A DNA stretch of 64,000 nt from Bathymodiolus brooksi (GCA_963680875.1 OY804589.1:3720001-3784000), one strand, 5' to 3'. Shown: positions 32,681 to 42,930, counted from the first letter of the stretch. Notes: a model not told the origin generated them from the sequence alone. Numbers and translations: made by a program.

Positions 32681-32819
32681 AATTCAGTTAAAGAAAAAAT
32701 TCCAGTTACAGAAAATAAAGTTGAGTATAATTTTGACTTTACTGAAAAATATGAAAAACAATCTGATCAGAGTCTTATAAATGTTAAAGGAAATCTTAGA
32801 AAAAAAATCATTATTTTGG

Positions 32820-33240
32820 AAAAATGTTCTTTTAGATAATGATTTGATTATGAATGTCATTAATATTGGATATATAATTCCGTTTGATACTTTACCTAAG
32901 CCTATTATTTTGAAAAATAATATGTAATCTTTAAAGCATGCAAATTTTGTTGAAAAATCAATAACGGAACTGTTAGATAAACATTGTATAACAGAGATAG
33001 CACATCCTTTTATTTTAAACCCGTTAACCGTGTCGGTGAGGGGTTCGGGTAAAGAGAGATTAGCATTGGATTTGAGACATGTCAATATATTTGTTGATAA
33101 ACAAAAGGTTAAATTTGTAGGTGTAAAGGAAGCTATGGTATATACTAATTATTCTAAATATGCAATAAAATTTGATTTAAAATCGGGTTACCATCATCTT
33201 GAAATTCACCCGGAACATCAAAAATCTGTCAGATAATGAC
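32820..33240 (+). pseudogene. DIRS reverse transcriptase, N-terminal part only
   Basis: Readings include IIPFDTLPKPIILKNN, then SITELLDKHCITEIAHPFI, GSGKERLALDLRHVNIFVDK and YAIKFDLKSGYHHLEIHPEH, which holds the first catalytic Asp (FDLKSGYHH, motif A). The frame ends at 33,236. The SSA.VF and YLDD regions, some 200 or more residues in related elements, are absent. Only about 100 bp separate motif A from the RNase H region, so the palm was deleted. Confidence 0.8.
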
Positions 33241-33299
33241 CAAACATTTACATATGTCAATTTGTTGTAGAAATGCATGGGATGAAAATATCATTATGA

Positions 33300-34214
33300 A
33301 CGAGGATATTTTTAGAGAATTACAATTTTGGTATTTTCATTGAAATTTCCTATCTTTTAAAAGTATTGTTCCAATGTATAGACAGCCACAACGTGTTATT
33401 TTTACTGATGCAAGTCAGTTTGCAGGAGCTGGTTTTACTGTACGAGACAATGCAATTGTACATTTCATGTGGGAAAAAACAGGAGAGAGACAAAAGTTCC
33501 ACATTGAGAGAATTGAAAACTGCTGCAAATAATATTCAGTCTCTCAAAAATGATTTATCGTGCAAATTTGTAACAATATATACAGATAATAAAAATGTGG
33601 TTAGTATTGTTACCAAAGGTAGCATGAAACCAGAGCTACAAAATATTACATTACATATGTTTCATATGTGTATATCTAACAATATTGTTTTAGAAATGGA
33701 ATGGATTCCAAGAGATGACAACAGTTATGCGGACTATCGAAGCAAGTTGTTCGATTTTGACGATTGGGGTGTCTGTAAAAATGTCTTTGATTATTTCAAT
33801 TTATTATGGGGACCTTACACTTGTGATCGTTTTGCCGATAATAACAACAGAAAAGTTACTTTATTTAACCCAAAATATTTTACACCTGAATCTTCTGGGG
33901 TCGACGCATTTGCTTATGATTGGTTCGGTCATAACAATAGGTTAGTACCGCCTATGCATTTAGTTAGTAGATGTTTAATACATATGCAATTGTGTAAAGC
34001 TAAAGGCACTCTAGTTATACCAAAATGGAAGTCGGCCTTATTTTGGCCTATGCTTGTTGATAATTTTACAGAACACTTTAAGAAATTTGTTATAGATTTT
34101 AAAGAGTACAAACATCCTATGATGTTTTTTGTTGACGATTCACAAGAAAACAGTGTATTTGTACAGAAACCGTTTAGAAGCAATGTGATTGTATTATTGA
34201 TAGACTTTTCTTGA
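33300..34214 (+). pseudogene. DIRS RNase H and downstream domain
   Basis: The frame before about 33,480 reads QPQRVIFTDASQFAGAGFTV (first RNase H Asp). After a frameshift it reads STLRELKTAANNIQS (Glu), VTIYTDNKNVVSIV (second Asp) and IPRDDNSYADYRSKLFDFDD (fourth acid), so the acidic residues of a DIRS RNase H survive across two frames. The rest (WGPYTCDRFADNNNRK, TPESSGVDAFAYDWFGHNNR, GTLVIPKWKSALFWP) is the conserved region that follows RNase H in this order. The 282-residue frame from 33,366 begins out of frame, so its Met is not a real start. Confidence 0.8.
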
Positions 34215-34414
34215 ATGTGCATTGAAATGATATGCATGTGACAATGATTTATTGAATATAGACTATTTGCATACTGCGAGATGTTATGCCGCAGATTATG
34301 TATGTTGATTATTTTACTGCCGCAGTGTTTTAATTGTGAGGATTAAATGCCGCAATGTATGATTTGTTAAATTGATATTACATTTGTAAATACATATATA
34401 TTGTTTTAGTTACA

Positions 34415-35434
34415 ATGATAATCATTATTCCTTTTTGTATTTTACAGTTTCAATTGGTCAATGGAAACTATCTGATGGTTATGCCAATGATTCAAGATTT
34501 GCCATCGTTTGTTCAATCTTCTAAGTCGGATTCCACTTTAAAGAAATACAAGTGTTATTTTAAGAAATTTGAGCGGTGGTGTAAATCTTGTTCGCTTCAA
34601 TACTTGCCGCCACTTCTGCAACTGTTTCTATATACATTGGTGGACTTATTCAACAAGGAATCAGTGTGGTAATTTTGGATTCCAATTTTTATGTAATAAA
34701 GTGGTATCATGATTTTTATTTTGAAAATAATCCTTGTTCAAATAAACTTTTATCTCTTATTCTTGAAGGTGGTAAGAGGTTGTTGAGTAAACCCGTTTGT
34801 TAAAAAGACCCCATTACACCCGATATTTTACAACGTATTATAGCAGTTTTTGGAGATCGTAATGATGTTAGTAATTTGAGAATTTGTGTTTTATTTTTGT
34901 TGGGATTTTCTGGGTTTTTGAGATATAGTGAGTTGTCTAATATTAAAATGAAGAATTTAGAATTTCAAGATGCACATGTCAAGATTACCATTGCAAAAAG
35001 CAAGACAGACATGTATAGGATAGGAAGTTCAGTCATTATAACCAAGACTGATAATGATTTGTGCCCGGTCTTCTGGTTGAAGAGGTATATTCAGTTGACT
35101 GATTTAAAATACAATTCTGATGAATACATATTTAGGTCACTTTCTTTTTTTTAAGTCTAAGGGTGTACACAAACTTTGTACATGGAATGTTCCGCTATCA
35201 TATACCAGAGCTAGTGAAATCTTATTAAGCAGTTTAGAAAGGGTTGGTTTAGATAAGTCCAGTTTCGGTCTCCATAGCTTAGGAAGTGGTGGTGCTTCTT
35301 CAGGGGCTAATCATGGAGTTTCAGATAGATCATTGAAAATGCATGGTCGGTGGGTCACAGATAGGTCTAAGGATGGTTACATCAAAGATAATTTAGAATC
35401 TCAAATGGCTGTTTCCTTGAATCTTGGCATATAA
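34415..35434 (+). pseudogene. DIRS tyrosine recombinase, frameshifted, catalytic Arg lost
   Basis: The N-terminal core-binding part reads DLPSFVQSSKSDSTLKKYKC, YFKKFERWCKSC and, in the next frame, SATVSIYIGGLIQQG. The catalytic part reads LLGFSGFLRYSELSNIK with the first Arg, then SKTDMYRIG (Lys), and after a frameshift near 35,150 FGLHSLGSGGASSGANHGV, LKMHGRWVTDRSKDGYI with His/Trp and the Tyr nucleophile. The family pattern is H-x-x-R-S-G-G. Here it is HSLGSGG, so the second catalytic Arg is Gly (GGA at about 35,280). At least three frame changes and the substitution make the copy inactive. In intact elements this enzyme integrates a circular cDNA without target-site duplication. Confidence 0.88.
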
Positions 35435-35456
35435 TTCGATTCCTCCTTTGTTCATC

Positions 35457-35568
35457 GAAGTTACTGCGAGCAAACAATCCTATATATACTGATTTTTCTC
35501 TTATTTAGCCAAATAGTAGAGAATAGAAATAATTTAAATTCGGACGATGTCAAGAGGGAGAATTTAAA
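35457..35568 (+). repeat. DIRS split direct repeat B1
   Basis: It is 112 bp from 'gaagttactgcgagcaaac' to 'gtcaagagggagaatttaaa', matching B2 (35,898-36,009). It abuts A2 with no gap. Confidence 0.9.
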
Positions 35569-35805
35569 TGTATTTCTATTTGTGTCTATTTGGGTTTTCC
35601 ATTTTTAATGCGGTCTATTCGTTTGTCAGTTTATGATAGGTCTGTTTGATGTGTATCATTTGCATGGTATTACATGTAGTTGAACGGGATAAGCTTTGGC
35701 GGTTAATTAAATGAGGCTATACAATGGGGCGTTTATACGATATTGTATCGAGATTGCTCACAGTGACTTGGAGAAAAAGGAGGTGTTGAAGTCCTGCATT
35801 GATTA
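35569..35805 (+). repeat. DIRS split direct repeat A2
   Basis: This is the second copy of the 237-bp A repeat. Differences from A1 are mainly single substitutions, for example 'ttgggttttcca' against 'ttggggttatcca'. Confidence 0.92.
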
Positions 35806-35897
35806 CTTTGACAATGTTTGATTTATCTAGTAATTTAAAATATTATTTGTATGACTATGGTTAATTAATAAAATTTTGCATTCGTATAAAACAATAT

Positions 35898-36009
35898 GAA
35901 GTTGCTGCGAGCAAACAATCCTATATATACTGATTTGTCTCTTATTTAGCCAAATAGTAGAGAATGGAAATAATCTAAATTCGGACGATGTCAAGAGGTA
36001 GAATTTAAG
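35898..36009 (+). repeat. DIRS split direct repeat B2 (right end)
   Basis: This is the second B repeat and right boundary of the element. PLE reading resumes within 15 bp after it. Confidence 0.88.
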
Positions 36010-36070
36010 TATTATTACAACAGGTTCCACACATGAAGTTTATATTTCACACCTCTACGCATAACTAGAA
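36010..36070 (+). pseudogene. PLE-5 continuation after the DIRS element
   Basis: One frame reads SIITTGSTHEVYISHLYA, aligned with the PLE segment S-S-P-A-Y-G-V-Y-I-S-Q-L-I-R-Y that normally lies a few residues after the DDFN...NFP block found just left of the DIRS element (31,690-31,731). Left and right halves join with only about four residues missing. Confidence 0.65.
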
Positions 36071-36292
36071 CACTTCCCCATAAGCTGGTGAAAATGTTGG
36101 TCCTAAGCTGGCTCAAGCAAAAAATAGTGCCGTTATTGAACATACTAATGGAGTTCAAATCCTGTAATTGGTAGCATGAGGTCCTGAAAGAATCTCAACA
36201 AACACCAAAAATCCCGCACATGCATAGATTAAATCTGAAACAATATATAAATGACACCCACATCAACATATAACAACAGAAGCAGGTTCACG

Positions 36293-37668
36293 TTGTCACA
36301 TAAGACCGCCTGTGTTTCTAACCATTGATTTTTATTTAATTTTATTGGATTTTCCCTCATTCTTTTGTATGCTAGAATATGTCATACGAAATTACGTGTT
36401 TCCCATCGCATCTAATAGGAAAATTCAAATCGCTCGGCTGTTTCCCTCGGTTTCTTTCAAGATATTTGTTTGCAAAAAAAATAGAATACATTCTTATTTC
36501 AGGCGAAACACAATACCAATCGAGAAATTCCCATCTATGATATCCTCCTGGTCGATGAAATGTTTACGGTTATACATTTCGCAGAATAACAATTACGTTT
36601 TGGAAACAAAACAAATCTTAGGAGTTAGATGTTTCCGCATTTTATTTTATTCGTTATTATTTGTTGTCACTGGTATTTCTACGATATAATCCAAGTATTT
36701 AATAATGCATGCATCACTTTATGTTTTCACTGATATCTTTACGTAATTCGTAAGTGAAAATCCTCGCTGGTCTTATAACTTAACTTAGCAAAAATATAGA
36801 ATATCAAAGCTAGAGTAAAATAGTGTATTTTAAATAAACCTAATAGAAACCGAAGAGTAATCAATAATGGACAATCCGGAGAAACTGGCAACATTGGATA
36901 ATCAAGACACAAGACTAAGACAAACAAAACAAAGAAGCGCAACACAATATGTGATGGACACCACCGCAACACACAATATAGAAAAATACAATATATATAA
37001 TTACCTTCTAGCTTGAATGAAGAAATGGTAATCAGCTTAGTGCTTTCTTGCTTGATACAGTGACGATCCTTTTAATGTTCGTTTTCGTGGAAAAGTAAAA
37101 TAACACAAAAGTTTCCTTGCGTAGAAAAATAATAGCTCGCAAACTTTCTTATAAATGTGTACACACCTATCAAAGACGAAGTTTAACGGGATTTAACCAA
37201 GCTGTGCATTTTACAATTTAAATACCATCAGAGGTCTTTGTTCAATGTATTAGGGTTCACACGGGATAATATTATATGATGTAAATTCACAGTTATCTGT
37301 GTTTTATATATTATTATTATTATTATATTATACTATTTGTACAACATACGCAATACAAAATACAAATCGCAAAAATAGCACAAAGGTTTCAGAAACAAAC
37401 ATAGTTATACTTATATTAATCTATACCCTTGCGTTTTTACCTTAATATGAGACCAGACCATTTAAGTTAATTTGAAGTATGCCATGATTGTGTCTTTGTT
37501 GTTGCTTAGTTTGGTCGTCAGGAGAAATAGCTATAGTTCCCTTCCTTTGGTTTCTATGACAATTATCAAATACAATTTTAAACAGTGATGGTCAACAACT
37601 CCCCCAATGTCAACAAAACGAGCTATCACTTCTTACCTCAACTCAGTGAACACTGAAAAAGGGGGTAG
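36293..37668 (+). repeat. Segmental duplication block, copy C (pairs with 1.7-3.1 kb)
   Basis: It is collinear with copy A (see that entry) but contains, at 36,740-36,980, an insert that copy A lacks and that includes the 87-bp-like monomer. An (att)n microsatellite lies at about 37,308-37,330. Confidence 0.75.
36850..36935 (+). repeat. Diverged single unit related to the 87-bp satellite
   Basis: 'aatcaataatggacaatcc', 'ggagaaactggcaacattgg' and 'caagacacaagac' follow the 87-bp consensus ('aatcaagaatgaacaatcc', 'agagacactggcaacatcgg', 'caagacacaggac') over about 70-80 bp at roughly 80% identity. It continues into 'gacaaacaaaacaaagaag', which also follows the PLE tail junctions at 3,655 and 13,240. 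Confidence 0.7.
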
Positions 37669-37795
37669 ATAACGACAGTGGATATTGGACATTTAGGTCC
37701 TGTTTTGGAACAGACACAAAGATGTGGCGGTGTTAAACCGGTTATTGGGATCCCAACCCTCCACTCTTGATCACTCGACAACGACAATCTGTAGG
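37655..37795 (-). repeat. Dispersed repeat R3
   Basis: The minus strand reads 'ttgggatcccaataaccgg', 'tttaacaccgccacatcttt' and 'gtgtctgttccaaaacagga'. It resembles another repeat I recall as abundant in mussel DNA ('accccgccacatt' followed by 'gtgcctgtcc'). It occurs once here. Confidence 0.5.
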
Positions 37796-37889
37796 TAACT
37801 AAGCGATAAAACACAGAACATAAAATAGTAGTATAAATGTACTTATTCAATTATTAGTTATACCGACTGGTTGTACCAGATAAATAAAC

Positions 37890-38205
37890 CTGTTGTTATG
37901 TTGTGTATCAGATCATCACTTTACTGTAATATTCCTTCAGACTTGTGTACTCTGTGTTTGTCTTGTTATTATTTCTACACTGTGTTATCTTTATACTTGC
38001 ATTGTTGTTATGTTGTGTATCCAGATCATCACTTTACTGTAATATCCCTTCAGACTTGTGTACTCTGTGTTTGTCTTGTTATTACTTCTACATTGTGTTA
38101 TCTTTATGCTTGTACTGTTGTTATGTTGTGTATCCAGATCATCACTTTACTGTAATATCCCTTCAGACTTGTGTACTCTGTGTTTGTCTTGTATGTTTAA
38201 TAAAT
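37890..38205 (+). repeat. Tandem repeat, 113-bp unit, nearly 3 copies
   Basis: 'ttgttatgttgtgtatc' starts units near 37,892, 38,005 and 38,118, each followed by 'agatcatcactttactgtaa' and 'cagacttgtgtactctgtg'. Units are more than 93% identical. The overlapping 87-102-residue open frames are period artefacts (113 bp is not a multiple of three). Confidence 0.9.
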
Positions 38206-38655
38206 TAAATGTTGGTAATTCTCTCGAGTTCTTACATGAGTTGATCCCTCTCAGTCTTATTGAGACTAATAACCATAATTTACGAAATCGGCGTAATATT
38301 AGTCAATGCACAACAGAGTATCGATATCCCACCAATCATTCTTCCCGTCGACGATCAAAGTTTTGAATTTGTTAGATTTGGACATAAGTCAACTTCCAAC
38401 ATTTTGAATCGTTAAAGTACCGATTTGAAGCAAACTACTTCAAAGACGTCAGATCTCTGTCCTATTATGATATCAGATGTAGATATTTAAATATAGTACA
38501 TATTGGAATAAGGAATACTTGTAGTGCATTACATAATGCTTTATTTCATGCTAATTTGATACATAGTCCATCTTCTTCTTGCTGATATTCCACTGAGAAT
38601 GCTGAACAGTTGATTTTGTTTTGCTAGAGATATTTGCCCAAAGAAATATTTTGCT
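38206..38655 (+). pseudogene. LINE ORF2 C terminus, second family, decayed
   Basis: The frames read FLHELIPLSLIETNNHNLRN, RRNISQCTTEYRYPTNHS, and later YLNIVHIGIRNTCSALHNAL, FHANLIHSPSSSC and STENAEQLILFC. The pattern (LIP......YNLRN, then a degraded C-x1-C...H...C zinc segment with E-AEQ in place of E-T-H) matches the C terminus of LINEs other than the 17.2 kb family. It contains stops and frameshifts. Confidence 0.5.
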
Positions 38656-38667
38656 TCGATTCCGTTG

Positions 38668-38953
38668 AGGGCCTGTGTTGCTCAGTGAGTTAGTTAGTTG
38701 GATTACCAAACAACTCATGCAAGCCTTTCACCAATACGGCGTGGGTTCGCACCCGACTTTGTAAATTACAAAAAAGGTGCACTCGACTCGCAGCCGCAAG
38801 TGATAGAGTTTACCAATTGCTTGCCCATGGTCGGTTGTTCTCTCTGGGTACTCCGACTTCTTCCACCACTAAAACTGGTCGCCATGGTATAGCTGAAATA
38901 TTGCTGAAAGTGGCATTAAACACCACAAATCAATCAATCAATCAATCAATCAT
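38668..38953 (+). repeat. Complete tRNA-headed SINE (family S1)
   Basis: Head 'gttgctcagtgagttagt', B-box-like 'gcgtgggttcgcacccga', middle 'ctcgcagccgcaagtgatag', then 'ccaccactaaaactggtcgc', 'gctgaaatattgctgaaagt' and 'ggcattaaacacca', ending in a (atca)n tail of about five units. It aligns throughout with 7,920-8,196. Confidence 0.88.
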
Positions 38954-38954
38954 C

Positions 38955-39770
38955 GATTCCGTTGTCTGAGATTGTACATATTGTCTTAACACTATAGTTG
39001 TTTGCTAACGAAATGTTTACATAATCACAAATAGCGCAGATATTCATTACTGTACAGACATGTATTAAGGAGACACGTTTTTTTTCGCTAATTTATTATA
39101 ACTGTAATCTGGTGACGAATAGTTTGCGGCTATGCAGAATTTCCGTGAAGGATTTCCGTGATCATAACTGATTCAACTCATACTGTTGCGTACATGTGTT
39201 ATTACCATTGTTGATAAAAGGAACCCAAAATGCCAAATTGATCTATTTCAATAATGCTACTATAATACACATTGCCATTTCTAATTAATTTAACAATTAT
39301 CAAAAAACGTTGGCAAAATAAATCATGTCCATCGTGTTAAAATGTGAAATATGATCGCTAAAATATATGTAGAAAAACCGGCAAACATTAGGAATCCAAC
39401 CTATAACAGTAGAACAATTGTTGATAAAATACTTACGAACCTTTCAATGCAGCTCCTCCATATTGAAACATGACAATTGTTTACGTATTTTTTCTATCCA
39501 ATAAAAAAACAACAAATTATTTACACATTACGCAAATAAAAACTACAACCGATTAAAATAGAAACGTTCCCGACTTCGTTATTATTAGCTGGTGATGTCA
39601 TTTTAAACTTAAATCTTTAAGACTCAGAATAATTCAAAGTCTACCGAATCTATCTTCATTGTGGCTAAGATGGTAACTTTAACGGGGGACTGCAAAAGTG
39701 ATGGTGGGGTTGGGTGGGGGATGATTATTCCGGTCTTTTGTTATTTATTTTCATTACTACAATTGTTGAC
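38955..39770. other. Unassigned AT-rich DNA
   Basis: I recognise no coding homology, repeat copy or RNA feature here. A G-rich patch ('ggtggggttgggtggggga') lies at about 39,702-39,721. Confidence 0.45.
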
Positions 39771-39774
39771 ATAA

Positions 39775-39917
39775 AAATGCCTGTACCAAGTCAGGGTCAT
39801 TACGGTTTTCACAGTTATCCGGTTGTTGACTGATATTGTCTGTTTATATACTTATGAGTTTTTACTTTCCCTTTGTAAGATTGTTCGGAGTTCGGTAATT
39901 TTGTTATTACCCTTATT
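39775..39917 (-). repeat. Dispersed repeat R1, copy 4
   Basis: On the minus strand it runs from 'ataagggtaataacaaaatt' to 'gacttggtacaggcattt'. Compared with copy 1 it has an extra g ('ataagtatataaaca' for 'ataattatataaaca') and ends at the 'caggcattt' position. Confidence 0.88.
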
Positions 39918-40109
39918 TTCATGCATTGCTTAGATAGAAATTTAAAAGAGTCGGATTCCCAAACCTTTGATGACAAATATGTTATTAATGTAATGAAAAA
40001 GATTGTTTTATTAGATGAGGTGTAGCATAGATTTACATCTATAAAACAAATACAATGTATCGTAATATTTGTAAGACATATTACTGCTATTTTCAGAGAA
40101 AACAGTATG

Positions 40110-41045
40110 AGCATCCTTGCTTTATCAATGGTTTTACACAAATAGGAACATGAATTGGTACCGACCTAAATAACATTCATATCAACTGTATATATATGGT
40201 AAAGCTTTATGATGAAGGTAAACACAATTGTATTTTTCAAGTATCATATACTAGTGGGGAATATTGGTTTTTGGGAGTATTTTTTATTGTTTATTGTACA
40301 ATATTTGCCATTTTAAAATATTCAATATAATACAGTAGAGTTCTTAAATTTCCAGAGAGTTCCTACAAAGAAAATCATTGAGTTTAAACTTTAAAATTAC
40401 TGGTGGGTGATCAGATCGAGAACTATTGTGAAATATGATAGTAAAAACATTGAGACACTTTAAAAATCAACTGTTGTTTTACTCAATGGATTTTGTTTTG
40501 GTAAATCACTTCAATTCTGGATAAAATTTTATGAATGCATCAGTTAAATTATAAATCTATCAATTCTAAAACTTTTTCCTTTGCGCTTGGTTTATTTATA
40601 TTACAATAATCACTAGTATCTATGTTTGATTTTGGACCAAAATGAAATATCCAGTTACTACAAGTGACTTGGTGTCAACATTTGTAGGTCTTTCACATAT
40701 TCCACAGTAGAAATTGGGAATACCATTTGTTGGCGCCGTAAAAAATTATTTAATGTCTTTTTATCTTCAATTTCAATAGCTTATGTTAGTAAATTCCCAT
40801 TATCACCTTTTTTATTTTTTGTAATTATTTTATATTCAAAATGTTTATTAATGATAATTGCTACTCCTCTTTGATTAGAAGAAAAAGAGTTAAATATGCA
40901 TTCTCCCCCCCCCCTCCTCCCCCCCCCCCTTAGCTTCTGATATTAAATGGTTAATCTATATCTGTGAAATATGTATCTTATCAACAATATATATTACAAT
41001 TCTTAGATTTCAGATAACTGAATACGTCTCTCCGTTTTTTCTCTT
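40110..41045 (-). pseudogene. L1/Tx1-type LINE endonuclease relic
   Basis: Minus-strand readings in order: DKIHIS..., a stretch broken by a poly-C/G run at 40,903-40,932, SNQRGVAIIINKHFEYKII, TKNKKGDNGNLLT, AIEIEDKKTLN, then LDTSDYCNINKPSAKEKVLE, LIDL, and SSRSDHPPVILKFKLNDF. These correspond to the N-S-R-G-V-A-I, the D..NY.NINNP.AR and the final S-D-H motifs of L1/Tx1 endonucleases. The S-D-H triad piece is intact; the rest is frameshifted and partly deleted. The right part (40,110-40,330) shares non-coding sequence with 22,430-22,560. Confidence 0.65.
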
Positions 41046-41049
41046 CGTA

Positions 41050-42325
41050 TGCAAACCTTGAAAGCTGTAGGAGACAACCATTAAGGTAGTAATTTACTGA
41101 CAATGGAATTCACTTTGTACATAAAGAAAGGAAATATGTCTCTTGTCTCAAATATCTGTGAATTAAATAATAAACACAAACAAACAACAATATACCTAGT
41201 TGTGAATACATAACATTATGTATACCATATCAGTTGCCAATACATAAAACTAAAATAACAATTGTAATAAAGAAAAGGGAAAAATGTTTTCATGTCATAA
41301 ATTGATCTGAAATTAAAACAAAGATGATGATCATAATTTAAAATCTACCTATTTACAGCTAACGTTTTACAATGAAAGGGAGGTAATACAGATTTGTACC
41401 AAGTTTGATATAGCAACATCACACTTACCCTAAGTACTTGTATATCAGAAACTTGCTTGCTTTAACTTATTATATGGGAGTTTATATGTACTGTACGCGT
41501 TTAAATTATAAATGAAACCAGTCAACCAGAATTCTGAAAGATTGAAATAGCAAATGATAGCGGCATCAATTTACAATTAATTACATGTGCATATTTAACA
41601 TTAGAGCTGAAACAAGGTGTAGTGTTATATAACAATCAAAGTCCATATACAGTGCTCTTCTCAAACTCTATCATATGCATGGTTTTATTTTACACAACAA
41701 TACCATATCAGGAGGAATAATTTTCCCAAATGTATATTAAACTAACAAGACATATACTAAATATATCTAAACTTATGGTTCATTTCACTAGTTTAAGGAT
41801 TACATTTTCACATATAATATCCATTTTGAAACTTATACTCATGTATTATTTCAATACATGTTTGTCTCTTGAAAAGGGAGAAAGTTATGATCTGACCTCC
41901 TATATCATAAATTTCCAATCATTTAAACACAAAAACAGTTGTACAAGTTAAAATGTGATTATCTTCTTATTACGATAAAGAAAATATTAATTGCAATACG
42001 TACATATGTCATATAGTACTGCACTACAATCAAAGTACATTTAATAATGTACTCTATGTATAGGATAACTGATAGCTGCTCCACATGTGACACCCGTAGT
42101 GTTTAACGACACGACTATCATCCAATATGGAAATCGTATTAGACAACAGTATACTTGAATAAGTTTATATATATAGCAGAAACAAAACATGAGCTATCTA
42201 CGAAACAAATGGGAATCATGAAGAATCGACTATCGCTTTTCCATGGAAATCGTAGAAAAGACCACAACACTTTCACAATATGACATTATGGAACATATAT
42301 ACCAACTAGTCTATGTCATCGTTTT
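41050..42325. other. Unassigned AT-rich DNA
   Basis: No recognisable homology. The 73-residue frame at 41,730-41,951 has no support. Confidence 0.5.
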
Positions 42326-42326
42326 T

Positions 42327-42560
42327 CGGGCCGTCGTGGTCGTGATCGTGTAGTGTTTGGATTTATAATTACCTATGCAATCAGTGCCTATCACCACTGA
42401 TGTTGTGAGTTCGGATCTCGATCAGTTTGTCAGTGACTTGCAACAGGTCGGTGGTTTTGTTCCGGTCCTCCGATTTTCTCCACTAATAAAATTGACCGCA
42501 ACGATATAGCTGAACAATTGTTGAAAGTGGCGTTAAGCACCATAAAGCAAACAAACAAGC
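42327..42560 (+). repeat. Complete SINE (family S2)
   Basis: Head 'gggccgtcgtggtcgtgat', 'acctatgcaatcagtgccta', B-box-like 'tgagttcggatctcgatc', middle 'caggtcggtggttttgttcc', 'ctccactaataaaattgacc', shared tail 'gctgaacaattgttgaaagt' and 'ggcgttaagcaccata', then an A/C-rich end. The head differs from S1, but the 3' domain is the same. Confidence 0.82.
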
Positions 42561-42930
42561 GCACAACTTTTTTGCATATTGCCAACACAAATAGATTATA
42601 TAAATTTATTAATTTATTAATTTATCGTTAACGTCTACTCGTTGCAAAATAAGAAAAATATATTTAACAAATACATCACAAGAATTATGTTTTCAATGTA
42701 CACATACTTTAAACAATGAATTTTACAAACACAGATAAACAGGACAGATAACTCCAGCTGCTCTGCTACAAAGATATCGTCTCATTGTTCAAGAACGTGG
42801 TTGGATAACAGTTAAGATATCACTGAAAACCCACTGTAAGATTATTATATATGATAGTGTTACATAATATTTACTGTCTGTTATCTTGAGATGTTTATAA
42901 CAAACACAAAATAGACAGAAATGATATTGA

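Larger units (their letters stand above)
31732..36009 (+). mobile_element. DIRS-type (tyrosine recombinase) retrotransposon with split direct repeats
   Basis: Structure read directly: A1 repeat 31,732-31,968; gag-like ORF region 31,968-32,680; RT region 32,820-33,240; RNase H and downstream region 33,300-34,214; tyrosine recombinase 34,415-35,434; B1 repeat 35,457-35,568; A2 repeat 35,569-35,805; 92-bp spacer; B2 repeat 35,898-36,009. A1/A2 are both 237 bp and B1/B2 both 112 bp. This A1-...-B1-A2-B2 split direct repeat layout is known for PAT- and Ngaro-type members of the DIRS order. No methyltransferase or hydrolase domain is visible, so I leave the superfamily open. The copy is dead: the RT palm is deleted and each ORF is frameshifted. 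Confidence 0.9.

Noticed and set aside
37871..38366. Overlapping ORFs of 87-102 residues
   Set aside because: They are the three frames of a 113-bp tandem repeat plus the start of a LINE remnant.
40903..40932. C-rich run as a G-quadruplex or regulatory element
   Set aside because: It is a homopolymer-like run inside a dead LINE reading, similar to the C run at 13.8 kb. Slippage or assembly error is a simpler explanation.
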